Positions 19,731 to 29,168 are shown, counted from the stretch's first letter. The stretch: DNA of 64,000 bases from UBA5239 sp031548025 (GCA_031548025.1 JAVBRM010000058.1:45707-109706), one strand, 5' to 3'. The notes: generated by a model not told the origin, from the letters alone. Program-made: numbers and translations.

Positions 19731-20768
19731 ATGTTGAATATCAAGATAGACAAATCTCGCGAAACGCCGGTCTACCGGCAACTGGTCGAGGAGATCACCC
19801 GCCAGGTCAAGTCCGGCGTATTGAAACCCGGCGACAAGCTTCCGCCCGAGCGCGAGCTCGCCGCCGCTCTGGATGTGGCGCGCGGCACCGTGAAGCGCGC
19901 TTATGAAAAGCTTCAGGACAATCATATCCTGGATATCGGGCATGGTCGCGGCACTTTTGTTTCCACCCATCAGAATGTCGTACCGACCGACCGCAAGGAG
20001 CGCGCGGTGGATATGTTGCGCAAAGTGGTCCACGACATGACCCGGCTCAATTTTACTTACGATGAAATCCGCTCGCTGTTTCATGTGGTGCTGGAAGACC
20101 ACCGGCAGTCACGCGAGCGTTTCCATGTGGCGGCGGTGGACTGCAATCCGGAATCTTTGTCCACGTTTGAGCAGCAGCTGTGGCATATTTCCAATCTGCA
20201 GATTCATAAATATCCGCTGGACATGTTCCAGAAAAACCCCGATGCCGCCGGGAATCTTGAGGAATACGATATCATCCTGACCACTTCCACCCATTACAGC
20301 GAGCTTTGCGGGATTGCTCCGCAGATCAGCGGTCGGCTGCTGCAAGTGGTTTTGAGCCCGAGCCAGCAGACGATTATTGACCTGGCCAATTTGAACCACA
20401 TGGAGCGGATCGGGATTCTGACCGAGAGCCGCAACTTCCAGAACATCGTCCGCAACAAGCTCAAGGATTTTCTCTTTGAGGTTACATCCGCCAATTGCAT
20501 ATTCCTGAAAAACCGCGAGCGGTTGCCGGAGTTTCTGGCCAGTAAAACCGTGTTGATCGTGCCGCCGGGTTTTGTCCAGAACGACAGCGGCGAGGAGGGG
20601 ATCGCCTTCCGTAAATTCTATGCCGACGGCGGGCGCATGATCCGTTTCGAGTATCAGATCGAGCGCGGCGCGCTGTTGTATATCGAAAAGAACATTTCCG
20701 AGCAGATGGCCCGCAAGGCCGATACCGCCTACCTCTACAAAGGCGGTTCGCGAAAAGAAGACATATAA
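19731..20768 (+). CDS. GntR-family regulator of the glutamate mutase operon
   Basis: Residues 1-75 are a GntR winged helix: TPVYRQLVEEITRQVKSGVLKPGDKLPPERELAAALDVARGTVKRAYEKLQ with the wing GHGRGTFVST. The remaining 270 residues are not a plain LacI sensor; they include AAVDCNPESLSTFEQQLWHI, a segment DIILTTSTHYSELCGIAPQI, and RIGILTESRNFQNIVRNKL, suggesting a periplasmic-binding-like fold. It starts the operon, 21 bp before glmS, and its own promoter contains a perfect inverted repeat. It is inferred to regulate glutamate fermentation, possibly sensing glutamate or a pathway intermediate. Confidence 0.88.
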   Translation: MLNIKIDKSRETPVYRQLVEEITRQVKSGVLKPGDKLPPERELAAALDVARGTVKRAYEKLQDNHILDIGHGRGTFVSTHQNVVPTDRKERAVDMLRKVVHDMTRLNFTYDEIRSLFHVVLEDHRQSRERFHVAAVDCNPESLSTFEQQLWHISNLQIHKYPLDMFQKNPDAAGNLEEYDIILTTSTHYSELCGIAPQISGRLLQVVLSPSQQTIIDLANLNHMERIGILTESRNFQNIVRNKLKDFLFEVTSANCIFLKNRERLPEFLASKTVLIVPPGFVQNDSGEEGIAFRKFYADGGRMIRFEYQIERGALLYIEKNISEQMARKADTAYLYKGGSRKEDI

Positions 20769-20789
20769 TTCATATAAGGGATTTTTTTC

Positions 20790-21206
20790 ATGAAAACAAT
20801 AACCATCGTGCTGGGAGTTATCGGGGCTGACTGCCATGCGGTCGGCAACAAAATTCTGGAGCGTTTTTTCACGGACAAAGGTTTCAAAGTGGTCAACCTC
20901 GGGGTTATGGTCAGTCAGGATGAATTCATCGACGCCGCCATCGAAACCGGGGCCAAAGCGATTTTGATTTCGTCGCTGTACGGACACGGCGAGATCGACT
21001 GCCAGGGATTCCGCGAGCGCTGTATTGAGCGCGGATTGGACAAAATCGTGCTTTATATCGGCGGCAATCTGGTGATCGGCAAGACCGACGCCGCCATTGT
21101 CGAAGCGAAATTTAAAGATATGGGTTTCGATCGCGTCTGCATGGCGGATTGCGATCTGGATCAGGAAGCGGAAATGTTGAAAGAGGACATTGCCAGTCGC
21201 CAATGA
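20790..21206 (+). CDS. glmS: Glutamate (methylaspartate) mutase, small cobalamin-binding subunit
   Basis: The 138-residue protein has the full cobalamin-binding signature: DCHAVG (DxHxxG, residues 14-19) whose His ligates cobalt, SSLYGH for the second motif, and IGGNLVIG (GG) for the nucleotide tail. With GlmE it forms glutamate mutase, which rearranges L-glutamate to (2S,3S)-3-methylaspartate using adenosylcobalamin. It lies 21 bp after the regulator with AAGGGA as ribosome site, and overlaps glmL by ATGA (21203-21206). The length is normal for the sigma subunit. Confidence 0.96.
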   Translation: MKTITIVLGVIGADCHAVGNKILERFFTDKGFKVVNLGVMVSQDEFIDAAIETGAKAILISSLYGHGEIDCQGFRERCIERGLDKIVLYIGGNLVIGKTDAAIVEAKFKDMGFDRVCMADCDLDQEAEMLKEDIASRQ

Positions 21207-22516
21207 ACAGGATTCTTTCCATCGATATCGGTTCCACCTGGACCAAAGGCGCGCTGTTTGAACCCGATGCCGAAGCCGGGCTCAAGCTGCTGGATTCCTG
21301 TCGTTTGCCGACCACGGTGGACGACCTGGCCCGCGGGTTCGCCGAATGCCGAAAACTGCTCGATGGTAAATCCGCCGCCGAAATTTGTTATTCATCGTCG
21401 GCCAAGGGCGGGCTGCGGATTGCCGCGCTCGGTATCGTCCCCGAATTGACGTTGAAAATGGCGCATCAGGCCGCTTGTTCGGCGGGCGGCAAGATCACCG
21501 GGGTTTTTGCTTATAAGCTTTGCGACGACGACATCGGCAAGATATTGGATCACCGCCCCGACCTGATTCTTTTCACCGGCGGCACCGATGGCGGCAATGA
21601 AGATTATGTCCGGCACAATTTGCAGAAAATCAAGCAACTGCCGGTCAATCTGCCGGTTATTTACGCCGGTAACCGGGCGCTGGACGACGAAGTCCGCAAG
21701 CAGTTGGCGGGCCGCCCGTTGCGGATCGTGCCGAATGTGTTGCCAGAGCTGGACCGGCCGAACGTGGAACCGGCGCGACAGGCGATCCGGGAGCTGTTTC
21801 TGGAGTTGATCGCCGCCGGGCGCGGGCTGGATAAAATTGTGGCCGCCACCGGGCGGCAGCCCATGCCGACGCCTTACTCGATGTATGAATTTTTGAAAAA
21901 ATACGATGATTTCATGGAGAGAAAAATCAATTTCGCGGTGATCGACCTGGGCGGGGCCACCACCGATTTTTATTCCGCGTGCCGCGACGACGGCGAGCCC
22001 GGCGTGATTCGGCGGGGATTGCCCGAGCCCGAGGTCAGCCGCACGGTTGAAGGCGACCTCGGAATGCGAATCAGCGCGGCCGGTGCAATGGAGCCCGGCC
22101 CGTATCTCGATAAAATCAGTGCCGATCATAATTATCTGCCGCAGAATGAAGAAGAGCGCGGCGAAGAAGCGAAACTCGCTTCCTGTTGCTGCAAGCTGGC
22201 AATGGAGCGCCACGCCGGGCGGCGGCGTCAGGTTTATACTGCGAGCGGCCCGGTAGGTGTCCAGACCGGGCGCAACCTCCGGGGAGTGTCGTTGGTTATC
22301 GGTTCGGGCGGGTATCTCTCCGGGCTGGAACCGGAGCAGATCAAGGCATTGCTGCCTCCGGGCATACCGGACCCGGAATGCGAAGTACTGGAACCTGTTG
22401 ATTTCATTTGCCGCCCGGATCGCGGCAACATGCTGCTGATGGCGGCAAACGCCGCTCAGGTTAACGCAACGGCAGCATGCAGATTTTTGCATCATCAACT
22501 TAATTTGGAGATATGA
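21203..22516 (+). CDS. glmL: Methylaspartate mutase accessory protein GlmL/MutL
   Basis: The ATG at 21203, overlapping the glmS stop, gives MNRILSIDIGSTWTKGALFE, the phosphate-binding loop of the ASKHA (actin/Hsp70-like) ATPase fold; a longer frame from 21149 is not justified. Other motifs are FTGGTDGGNEDYVRHNL, YAGNRALDDEV and INFAVIDLGGATTDFYSA. In clostridial glutamate mutase operons this protein lies between the two mutase subunits and is thought to be a reactivase that exchanges damaged cobalamin. The 437-residue length fits. glmE follows after 1 bp. Confidence 0.92.
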   Translation: MNRILSIDIGSTWTKGALFEPDAEAGLKLLDSCRLPTTVDDLARGFAECRKLLDGKSAAEICYSSSAKGGLRIAALGIVPELTLKMAHQAACSAGGKITGVFAYKLCDDDIGKILDHRPDLILFTGGTDGGNEDYVRHNLQKIKQLPVNLPVIYAGNRALDDEVRKQLAGRPLRIVPNVLPELDRPNVEPARQAIRELFLELIAAGRGLDKIVAATGRQPMPTPYSMYEFLKKYDDFMERKINFAVIDLGGATTDFYSACRDDGEPGVIRRGLPEPEVSRTVEGDLGMRISAAGAMEPGPYLDKISADHNYLPQNEEERGEEAKLASCCCKLAMERHAGRRRQVYTASGPVGVQTGRNLRGVSLVIGSGGYLSGLEPEQIKALLPPGIPDPECEVLEPVDFICRPDRGNMLLMAANAAQVNATAACRFLHHQLNLEI

Positions 22517-22517
22517 A

Positions 22518-23951
22518 ATGAAAATCGACGAACAAGAGTTTCTGGCGTCCCGCCCCGAGGTTTTGGCCGGGTGGCCGACCGGAGCCGATGTCGACCTGGC
22601 TGAAGGGATTGCCTTTCAGAAAAAAATCCCGCCTCATAAACAGTTTGCCCGCCAGATGGCGGACGCCGCCGCCAAAAAACGGGTATTGCTGCAGCCGCGC
22701 GCCGGAGTGGCTTTGACCGATGAGCACATCGAGCTGCTGAAATATCTTCAGAACGATTGCGATCTGCTGCCGACCACCATCGACGCCTACACCCGGCTCA
22801 ACAAATACAGCGAGGCCCAGAAAGGCATCGAAAAATCGATAGCGGCGGGACATTCGCTGTTGAACGGGTTTCCGGCGGTGAACCACGGGCTGGCGGCTTG
22901 CCGCCGGGTGGTGGAAGAACTGGACAAACCAGTGGAAATCCGCCACGGCACGCCCGACGCCCGGCTGCTGGCCGAAATCACCATGGCGGCGGGCTTCACC
23001 TCATTCGAGGGCGGCGGGATTTCATACAACATTCCATATGCCAAAAAAGTTCCGTTGGAGCACTCGATCCGCTGCTGGCAATACGTTGACCGTCTGGTCG
23101 GTTATTATGAAGATAACGGAGTCCGGATCAACCGGGAGCCGTTCGGTCCGCTCTCCGGGACGCTGGTTCCGCCGTTCGTCAGCCATTCGGTGGCGATTCT
23201 GGAAGGGTTGCTGGCCCTGGAACAGGGTGTACGCTCGATTACGCTCGGCTACGGGCAGGGGGGCAACTTGATGCAGGACGCGGCGGCGATGATCTCGCTA
23301 CGCGAACTGGCGGAGGAATATTTCCACCGTTTCGGCTTTATGGATTACGAATTGAGCACAGTATTCCATCAGTGGATGGGTGGATTTCCCGAGGACGAAT
23401 CGCAGGCTTATGGAGTTATCGCCTGGGGGGCGGCGGCGGGAGCGCTGGCCAAGGCCACCAAGATCATCGTCAAGACTCCTCACGAAGCCATGGGTATCCC
23501 CACCCGCGAGGCCAATCGCCAGGGTATTCGCTGTTCGCGCCAGGTGGTAAACATGCTGGCGGACCAATGCGTCCATGAAAACCTGCCGATGCACGACGAA
23601 GTGGAACTGATCAAGCGCGAAGTTCACAGCGTTCTCGATACGGCGCTGGAAATGGGTGAGGAAGATTTCGCCAAAACTGCGATCCGGGCGTTTGAGGCCG
23701 GGGTTATCGATGTGCCGTTTGCTCCCGCCGCCTGTAATCGGGGCAAGCTGATGCCGGTGCGCGACAATTTCGGTGCGGTGCGTGTGCTCGATCCCGGCAA
23801 TGTGCCGCTGACCCGCGATATCATGTCGAGCCATCGCCGGGCGATCATGGCGCGGGCCGAACATGAACACCGCACCCCGGGTTTCCAGATGGTGGTGGAC
23901 GATATTTACGCGATCGGCAAAGGCAAACTTACCGGTCATCCAAGAGGTTAA
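22518..23951 (+). CDS. glmE: Glutamate (methylaspartate) mutase, large subunit
   Basis: The 477-residue TIM-barrel subunit is readily recognised: VLLQPRAGVALTDEHIELLK, the glutamate-binding segment RHGTPDARLLAEIT, TSFEGGGISYNIPYAK, and LGYGQGGNLMQDAAAM. Arginines and Glu in these stretches hold the substrate carboxylates (RHGTPD and EGGGISYNIPY in Clostridium enzymes). It forms the heterotetramer with GlmS. A Shine-Dalgarno GGAGAT lies at the end of glmL. Function is well established for the family. Confidence 0.96.
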   Translation: MKIDEQEFLASRPEVLAGWPTGADVDLAEGIAFQKKIPPHKQFARQMADAAAKKRVLLQPRAGVALTDEHIELLKYLQNDCDLLPTTIDAYTRLNKYSEAQKGIEKSIAAGHSLLNGFPAVNHGLAACRRVVEELDKPVEIRHGTPDARLLAEITMAAGFTSFEGGGISYNIPYAKKVPLEHSIRCWQYVDRLVGYYEDNGVRINREPFGPLSGTLVPPFVSHSVAILEGLLALEQGVRSITLGYGQGGNLMQDAAAMISLRELAEEYFHRFGFMDYELSTVFHQWMGGFPEDESQAYGVIAWGAAAGALAKATKIIVKTPHEAMGIPTREANRQGIRCSRQVVNMLADQCVHENLPMHDEVELIKREVHSVLDTALEMGEEDFAKTAIRAFEAGVIDVPFAPAACNRGKLMPVRDNFGAVRVLDPGNVPLTRDIMSSHRRAIMARAEHEHRTPGFQMVVDDIYAIGKGKLTGHPRG

Positions 23952-23953
23952 TT

Positions 23954-25192
23954 ATGAAAATCAGTAAAGTATATTATTCCGCCGGTTTGACCGGGTTTTA
24001 TTTCGATGACCAACGCGCGATCAAGCAAGGGGCCGGGCATGACGGTTTCACGTATGTCGGCAATCCCCTTACGCCGGGCTTCAGCCGCATCCGCCAGGGC
24101 GGCGAGTCGATTTCGATCATGATTGAACTGGCCGACGGGCGGGTGGTCTGGGGCGACGCGGCCGCGGTGCAGTATTCGGGGGCGGGCGGACGCGATCCGC
24201 TGATGCTGGCGGGAAATTATATCCCGTTCCTGGGAAAACACGTTTCCCCGCTGCTCACCGGCATGGAGCTCTCCGGCTTCCGGAAAAATGTTGCCGTTAC
24301 CGAGAATCTGGAGATCGACGGCAAAAAACTGCATACCGGTTTGCGCTACGGGCTGAGTCAGGCGTTGCTGGCGGCGCAAGCCGCCGCAGACAACTGCCTG
24401 CGCTGCGAAGTCCTCTGCCGTGAATACAATCTGCCGGTAATCGCGGAGCCGATTCCAATCTTCGGCCAGAGCGGTGACGACCGTTATACCAATGCCGATA
24501 AGATGATTATCAAGAAAGTCGACGTCCTGCCACACGCGCTGATCAATACCCTGGACAAGCTCGCCGCGCTCGAAGAATACATCGGCTGGCTGGCGAAGCG
24601 GATTCGCGAACTGCGCACCGACGCTTCGTACAAACCGGTCATTCATATCGACCTGTACGGTACGGTTGGCCTGCTCAAGCCCGATTTGAAGGAAGCCGCC
24701 GCGTACCTCGCCGGGATGCAGAAAGCCGCCGGTGAGTTCGAACTGTATTTCGAAGGCCCGGTCGATATGGAGGCGAAACTCCCGCAAATCGAGGGGCTGG
24801 GAACCATCCGTGCCGAATTGAAAAGGCTCGGTTCTCCGGTCAAAATCGTCGCCGACGAATGGTGCAATACGCTGGAAGATATCCGCGATTTTACCGACGC
24901 GCAGTGTTGCGACATGGTTCAGATCAAGACCCCCGACCTCGGGGGGATTCAAAATACCCTGGAAAGCGTTTTGTACTGCCGCGAGCACGATATGGAAGCT
25001 TATCAGGGAGGTACTTGCAACGAAACCGACGTTTCCGCCCAGGCATGCGTTCACGCGGCCATGGCCGGACGCCCGGTGCGGATGCTCGCCAAGCCCGGCA
25101 TGGGGTTTGACGAGGGCATGGAAATCGTAAAAAATGAAATGGCGCGGACCATTGCCATCCTGCGCGCTAAATCCCAGGGAGGAAAAAAATGA
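23954..25192 (+). CDS. mal: Methylaspartate ammonia-lyase
   Basis: The 412-residue enolase-superfamily enzyme removes ammonia from 3-methylaspartate to give mesaconate. The key residues of the Clostridium enzyme are present: His194 (LPHALI), the metal-binding Asp233 (HIDLYG), Glu267 (YFEGPVD) and Asp301 (ADEWCN), and the catalytic Lys325 (IKTPDLGG). GDDRYTNADKMI is also conserved. It starts 2 bp after glmE, and its stop overlaps the next ATG (25189-25192). Confidence 0.97.
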   Translation: MKISKVYYSAGLTGFYFDDQRAIKQGAGHDGFTYVGNPLTPGFSRIRQGGESISIMIELADGRVVWGDAAAVQYSGAGGRDPLMLAGNYIPFLGKHVSPLLTGMELSGFRKNVAVTENLEIDGKKLHTGLRYGLSQALLAAQAAADNCLRCEVLCREYNLPVIAEPIPIFGQSGDDRYTNADKMIIKKVDVLPHALINTLDKLAALEEYIGWLAKRIRELRTDASYKPVIHIDLYGTVGLLKPDLKEAAAYLAGMQKAAGEFELYFEGPVDMEAKLPQIEGLGTIRAELKRLGSPVKIVADEWCNTLEDIRDFTDAQCCDMVQIKTPDLGGIQNTLESVLYCREHDMEAYQGGTCNETDVSAQACVHAAMAGRPVRMLAKPGMGFDEGMEIVKNEMARTIAILRAKSQGGKK

Positions 25193-26640
25193 CGACTGAA
25201 TCATTCAAAATCTTATCGCCCACCGCCATTCTCGGTTACGGTTTCCCCGCGGAATCGTTTGCCCGCGGCATGGCCGAAAAACCCGACCTGATCGCGGTTG
25301 ACGGCGGTTCGACCGACCCCGGGCCGTATTACCTCGGTGCGGGCAAGTCATTTACCGACCGCAACGCGGTCAAACGGGATTTGCGCTTCATGCTCACCGC
25401 GGGGGTCCGGGAAAATATCCCGGTGGTGGTCGGTACCGCGGGCGGATCGGGGGCTCGCCCCCACGTCGAGTGGTGTCTGGAAATCATTCGCGAAATCGCC
25501 GCCGAAGAGCACTTGAATTTTAAAATGGCGGTCATCTGGTCCGATATCGACAAGGAAATGGTGATCCGGCGAATCAAGGCCGGAAAGATCGATTCCGCTT
25601 TCGGCCTTCCCGCGTTGACGGAGGAGATCGTCGAGGAAACCACCAACCTGGTCGCCCAGATCGGGGTGGAGCCCTATCAGAGGGCCTTTGCCATGGGTTG
25701 TAAAGTGATTATCGCGGGGCGCTCCTATGACCCGGCGGTATTTGCGGCGCTGCCGATAGCGCAAGGCTTCGACGCCGGACTGGCGACTCACCTCGGCAAG
25801 ATCATCGAATGCGCCGCTATCGCCGCCACCCCCGGCTCGGGCGCTGATTGCGTGCTGGGAACGCTTTACAAAGACTGTTTCGAACTGCTGAGCCTCAATC
25901 CGCTCCGTAAATTCACCCCGGAATCGACGGCGGCGCACTCGCTTTATGAAAAATCCGACCCGTATCATCTGCCCGGCCCCGGCGGCGTGCTCGATCTGAG
26001 CGAAGTCAAGTTCGAGGCTTTGCCGGAAGGGCGCGTCCGGGTTTCCGGTTCCAAGCACATTCCCACCGACGAATATTTTGTCAAACTCGAGGGGGCGCGC
26101 CCCTGCGGTTACCGAACTATTGCTGTGGCCGGAGTGCGCGATCCGATCATGATCAGCAAAATCGATGAAGTCATCGCCGGGGTCGAAAAACAGGTTCGCT
26201 CGATCCTTGAACGCGAAAATATCGACGGCAAGATATTTTTCCATATCTACGGAAAAAACGGCGTGATGGGCGCTCTGGAACCGCAGCAGCACATCACCTC
26301 GCAGGAGCTCTGCATCATCATCGAAACCCTGTGCGATACCCAGGAAAAAGCGGATTCGATCTGCAGTGTGGCGCGCTCGACTATGTTGCACTACGGTTAC
26401 GAGGGACGTATCGCCACCGCGGGCAACTTGGCGCTGCCGTTTTCGCCGTCGGATATCACCGTCGGGAAGTCCTACGAGTTCAGCGTCTACCACCTGATGC
26501 CGATCAGCTCGCAGCATATTTTCAAAATCGACATCGACCAGGTCGGTGAAGCGGACGACATGGCATTCGCCTCGATCGAATATCAGAACAAAAATTGTCA
26601 AACTGTCGCTGGCACAACGCAATTTGCCGACTATATTTAA
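25189..26640 (+). CDS. AtuA-like (DUF1446) acyclic terpene utilisation family protein
   Basis: The 483-residue protein has the DUF1446 hallmarks: DLIAVDGGSTDPGPYYLGAG near the N-terminus, VVVGTAGGSGARPHVEWCLE, and IIAGRSYDPAVFAALP; AVDGGSTDPGP is the most diagnostic. The C-terminal part has PGPGGVLDLSEVKFE. In Pseudomonas AtuA belongs to the citronellol/geraniol operon, with no proven reaction. Here it is coupled to mal by ATGA overlap and followed by a DUF4387 gene, the usual small partner, so it may act on mesaconate or a related branched unsaturated acid. That substrate is inference. Confidence 0.85.
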   Translation: MTTESFKILSPTAILGYGFPAESFARGMAEKPDLIAVDGGSTDPGPYYLGAGKSFTDRNAVKRDLRFMLTAGVRENIPVVVGTAGGSGARPHVEWCLEIIREIAAEEHLNFKMAVIWSDIDKEMVIRRIKAGKIDSAFGLPALTEEIVEETTNLVAQIGVEPYQRAFAMGCKVIIAGRSYDPAVFAALPIAQGFDAGLATHLGKIIECAAIAATPGSGADCVLGTLYKDCFELLSLNPLRKFTPESTAAHSLYEKSDPYHLPGPGGVLDLSEVKFEALPEGRVRVSGSKHIPTDEYFVKLEGARPCGYRTIAVAGVRDPIMISKIDEVIAGVEKQVRSILERENIDGKIFFHIYGKNGVMGALEPQQHITSQELCIIIETLCDTQEKADSICSVARSTMLHYGYEGRIATAGNLALPFSPSDITVGKSYEFSVYHLMPISSQHIFKIDIDQVGEADDMAFASIEYQNKNCQTVAGTTQFADYI

Positions 26641-26653
26641 GAGAGGTGAAGTT

Positions 26654-26971
26654 ATGAAAACCCCGATTATCGATATTGCAAAAGTTATCCGGTCTAAAAA
26701 CAGCGGCCCTTTTGAGCTGACCATGGATATTATTTTCAAAGACCGCCCGATTTACGACCGGATCAAATCCGGCGACATGGTTACCCGGCCGATGGTCGCG
26801 CAGGCCTACCGGATTCCGGAAAAAGCCATCCGCAATATCATTTATTTCGACCCCGCCAATGCCGTAAAAATCACCATGGACCGGCCCATGCCGTCGGGAG
26901 CCCCCGGCGAAAACGACGTTTATGGAGCGCAGCAGCACGCCCCGCTCCTGAATCTGGAGTTCGATTTATGA
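26654..26971 (+). CDS. DUF4387 protein, small partner of AtuA
   Basis: The ATG at 26654 follows GAGAGGTGAAG, giving 105 residues; the frame is open upstream but lacks a ribosome site there and overlaps AtuA. DUF4387 signatures are VIRSKNSGPFELTMDIIF, GDMVTRPMVAQAYRIP and AIKI-type FDPANAVKITMDRPMPSG. DUF4387 is often fused to or adjacent to AtuA, so the two probably form a complex. The gene overlaps the next one by ATGA (26968-26971). Confidence 0.85.
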   Translation: MKTPIIDIAKVIRSKNSGPFELTMDIIFKDRPIYDRIKSGDMVTRPMVAQAYRIPEKAIRNIIYFDPANAVKITMDRPMPSGAPGENDVYGAQQHAPLLNLEFDL

Positions 26972-27894
26972 ATTATTTTACCGAAAACAAAAACCTGATC
27001 GAAGTACGCTATCACGCTCCGCGCGGCAAAAAACGCCTGTATTCTCTGGCCTCGAGCCTTTCCCAGGAATACATCCGCCCGTCGGATTACTTGATCGGGG
27101 TTATCGGTATGGAAGGCTCGGGAAAATCGGCGCTGATCCGGGGATTGTTCCCCGGATTGGAGCTCACCAACGACGACGAAGGAATCAACAACCGGACTTC
27201 GCCGATTTTCGACTTCGATGAAGAAAATTTCTTCTCCGGCCACACCTTTCATCTGGATATCCGGTTTGAATCGGCTTTTCACCAGATGTTCGAAATCGCG
27301 GAAGCCATTCAAAAAGCCATTGAAGACGGCCGCCGGGTGGTGGTGGAACACTTCGACCTGATTTATCCGCACCTCGGTTTCAACGCTCAGGTGATCTTCG
27401 CCATCAGCGAAGAACTGCGGGTCTACCGCCCGACGATTTTCGGCCCGTCCCCGGAATCCGTCAAAGCCTATGTGGAGGCCAACAACAAATACCGCCTGAT
27501 GGCGCATTCGGCCGAAGACCTGACCAGCTACATCATGGAACACGAATTCCATTGCAAACCCCCGGAACTGCACTCGGACATCAAAAACGGTTTTGTCATT
27601 GGCTTCGAAGAAAAACCGGATATCGACCTCGACCTCCTGGAAGAACGGGTCAAAAGCTATATCGAAAAAGACGTAAAAATCTATCCCGGCCACGGCAATC
27701 ACGTCCACATGGGCGACCTGGATATCTACTGTACCGGCAAACGGATTCACGCCCACTCAACAGGTGAAATCGAAAACTTCCGCCTGCTGAAAGAATTCAT
27801 CGTCGACCCCATCACCAAAGAATACCTTCTGGTGGGCGTCGCCGGTCCTCAGCAAAAATTCCAATTCCTGACCGACGCCCCGATCGACCTGTGA
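26968..27894 (+). CDS. P-loop protein with possible AlaRS second additional domain-like C-terminus
   Basis: Residues 40-57 contain a Walker A motif (GVIGMEGSGKS). The middle has VVVEHFDLIYPHLGFNAQ, perhaps a Walker-B-like strand. Residues ~240-275 contain YPGHGNHVHMGDLDIYC and GKRIHAHSTGEI, a His/Cys arrangement like the metal-binding second additional domain (SAD) that edits mischarged tRNA in Ala/Thr-tRNA synthetases; it lacks synthetase catalytic motifs. Proteins of this type occur in glutamate mutase clusters. It is the last gene of the operon, translationally coupled to DUF4387. Possible roles are an ATPase in cofactor handling or trapping of a misactivated methylaspartate analogue; neither is shown. 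The P-loop is clear; the SAD call is a judgement from motif. Confidence 0.6.
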   Translation: MNYFTENKNLIEVRYHAPRGKKRLYSLASSLSQEYIRPSDYLIGVIGMEGSGKSALIRGLFPGLELTNDDEGINNRTSPIFDFDEENFFSGHTFHLDIRFESAFHQMFEIAEAIQKAIEDGRRVVVEHFDLIYPHLGFNAQVIFAISEELRVYRPTIFGPSPESVKAYVEANNKYRLMAHSAEDLTSYIMEHEFHCKPPELHSDIKNGFVIGFEEKPDIDLDLLEERVKSYIEKDVKIYPGHGNHVHMGDLDIYCTGKRIHAHSTGEIENFRLLKEFIVDPITKEYLLVGVAGPQQKFQFLTDAPIDL

Positions 27895-27941
27895 TCAAAT
27901 TCTTGACAATTTGATGTCGGGATCATGACTTTTTATGATCC
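27894..27941 (+). terminator. Two small hairpins after the glutamate mutase operon
   Basis: ATCAAATT/AATTTGAT (27894-27901 and 27908-27915) and GGATCAT/ATGATCC (27920-27926 and 27935-27941) form stems, the second with a T-rich loop. The T tail is poor, so termination is plausible but not strong. Confidence 0.4.
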
Positions 27942-28094
27942 ATTCCCTGCATGCACCCAAAAAATAATGCACGATTTGATGCAAAAACTTAACTTTTGAA
28001 AACGTCCTGCTGCATTTTATTAATTCCCGGCTGGCATGGCGAGAGTTTGGTGCTACATTAAGGCTTGGAAACGGTGATTTTTCAAGGAGGCCTG

Positions 28095-29168
28095 ATGGCG
28101 ACGCCTTACTCACGAAAAGAACGTTCGGCTTTGTTTTGGGGCAGTATATTTCTGTTCATATGCGCCATTGGAAGCGCTTGGTTCGGATATTCGATCATTG
28201 GCGTAAAGGCATATTTTCAATATCCGCGGGTAATTTTCTGGCAGCCGGTTCCCTGTGAAATTGTCCGCAGTTCTTTTACCAGCTCCAGGGATGAATGCAA
28301 GGTATTGGTCGATTATAAATATCAATTCGGGGGCAATGAATATACCGGAATCAATCACCAGTTTCCCGGTGTTGTTTCCCGATATCTCAAAAGCGGAAAT
28401 CGATTCTGCACTGATTTCCCACCGGGCAGGCAAACGGTATGCTATGTCAATCCGGCGAATCCTTCGGAAGCGGTACTTGATAAAAGTTGCCGTGAATGGT
28501 TGCCTGGTATGCTGAGTTATACTTCCTGGAATTTGTTTCTGTTTATTTGCGCTTTGTTTGTTTTGACGGAGACATTTCGCCAATATCCCCGTTCCATACG
28601 ATTGCGGATTATCGGGCCAGGAGAAATGAGCGTGATTATTTGTATTTTGTGTGCGATTTTTTCGCTTGGATTTTTTCTATGGGCTATTGCTTCCTATCTT
28701 CCTTTTCGGGCAGGGGTACTGTATTCGGCTTGCAGCGCGGCGATAATTTGCCTGGGGATTGGTGTATGTAATATGATTCGAACAACATGCCATTACTTAC
28801 TGGCTCCTCCGGTCAGGGTTTATATGGAACCGGGTGTTGCTTTCTACGGGGATCAGTTATACTTCCGCTGGCAAATTCCTCAGAAAACCCGTTGGCTGGA
28901 ACTTGAACTGAATCTGGTATGCACCCGTAGTTTCAGCAAAAACAACAAAACGGACCGCGATGAACATATGAGACTGAAAAGATCAATTGCAGTTTGGAGG
29001 CCGGGCGAAGATAATTCCGGAGATTTCAGTTATCAACTGCCTGCCGCCAAGCGCGACATTCCCGGTCATGGAGCAGTGGAGTGGTTTATCGAAGCCAGTG
29101 GGCGAACCCGTCGCAAGCCCAAAACCTATTCCCGCTATGTGATCCATATATACAAAAAGTTCAACTAA
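28095..29168 (+). CDS. DUF3592-type membrane protein
   Basis: The ATG at 28095 has AAGGAGG seven bases upstream; a longer start at 28065 has no such site. The first segment (ALFWGSIFLFICAIGSAWFGYSIIG) is a membrane helix, followed by a beta-rich extracytoplasmic domain typical of DUF3592: VIFWQPVPCEIVRSSF, VDYKYQFGGNEYTG and a VCYVNPANPSEAVL strand. Later helices (WNLFLFICALFVLTE, VIICILCAIFSLGFFLWAI, VLYSACSAAIICLGIGV) and a C-terminal domain complete it. No function is established for the family. It is followed by two small related membrane-anchored proteins. Confidence 0.75.
   Translation: MATPYSRKERSALFWGSIFLFICAIGSAWFGYSIIGVKAYFQYPRVIFWQPVPCEIVRSSFTSSRDECKVLVDYKYQFGGNEYTGINHQFPGVVSRYLKSGNRFCTDFPPGRQTVCYVNPANPSEAVLDKSCREWLPGMLSYTSWNLFLFICALFVLTETFRQYPRSIRLRIIGPGEMSVIICILCAIFSLGFFLWAIASYLPFRAGVLYSACSAAIICLGIGVCNMIRTTCHYLLAPPVRVYMEPGVAFYGDQLYFRWQIPQKTRWLELELNLVCTRSFSKNNKTDRDEHMRLKRSIAVWRPGEDNSGDFSYQLPAAKRDIPGHGAVEWFIEASGRTRRKPKTYSRYVIHIYKKFN

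Noticed and set aside
23948..25204. 418-codon frame antisense to methylaspartate ammonia-lyase
   Set aside because: Mirror of a clearly coding gene with high GC third positions; product has no domain.
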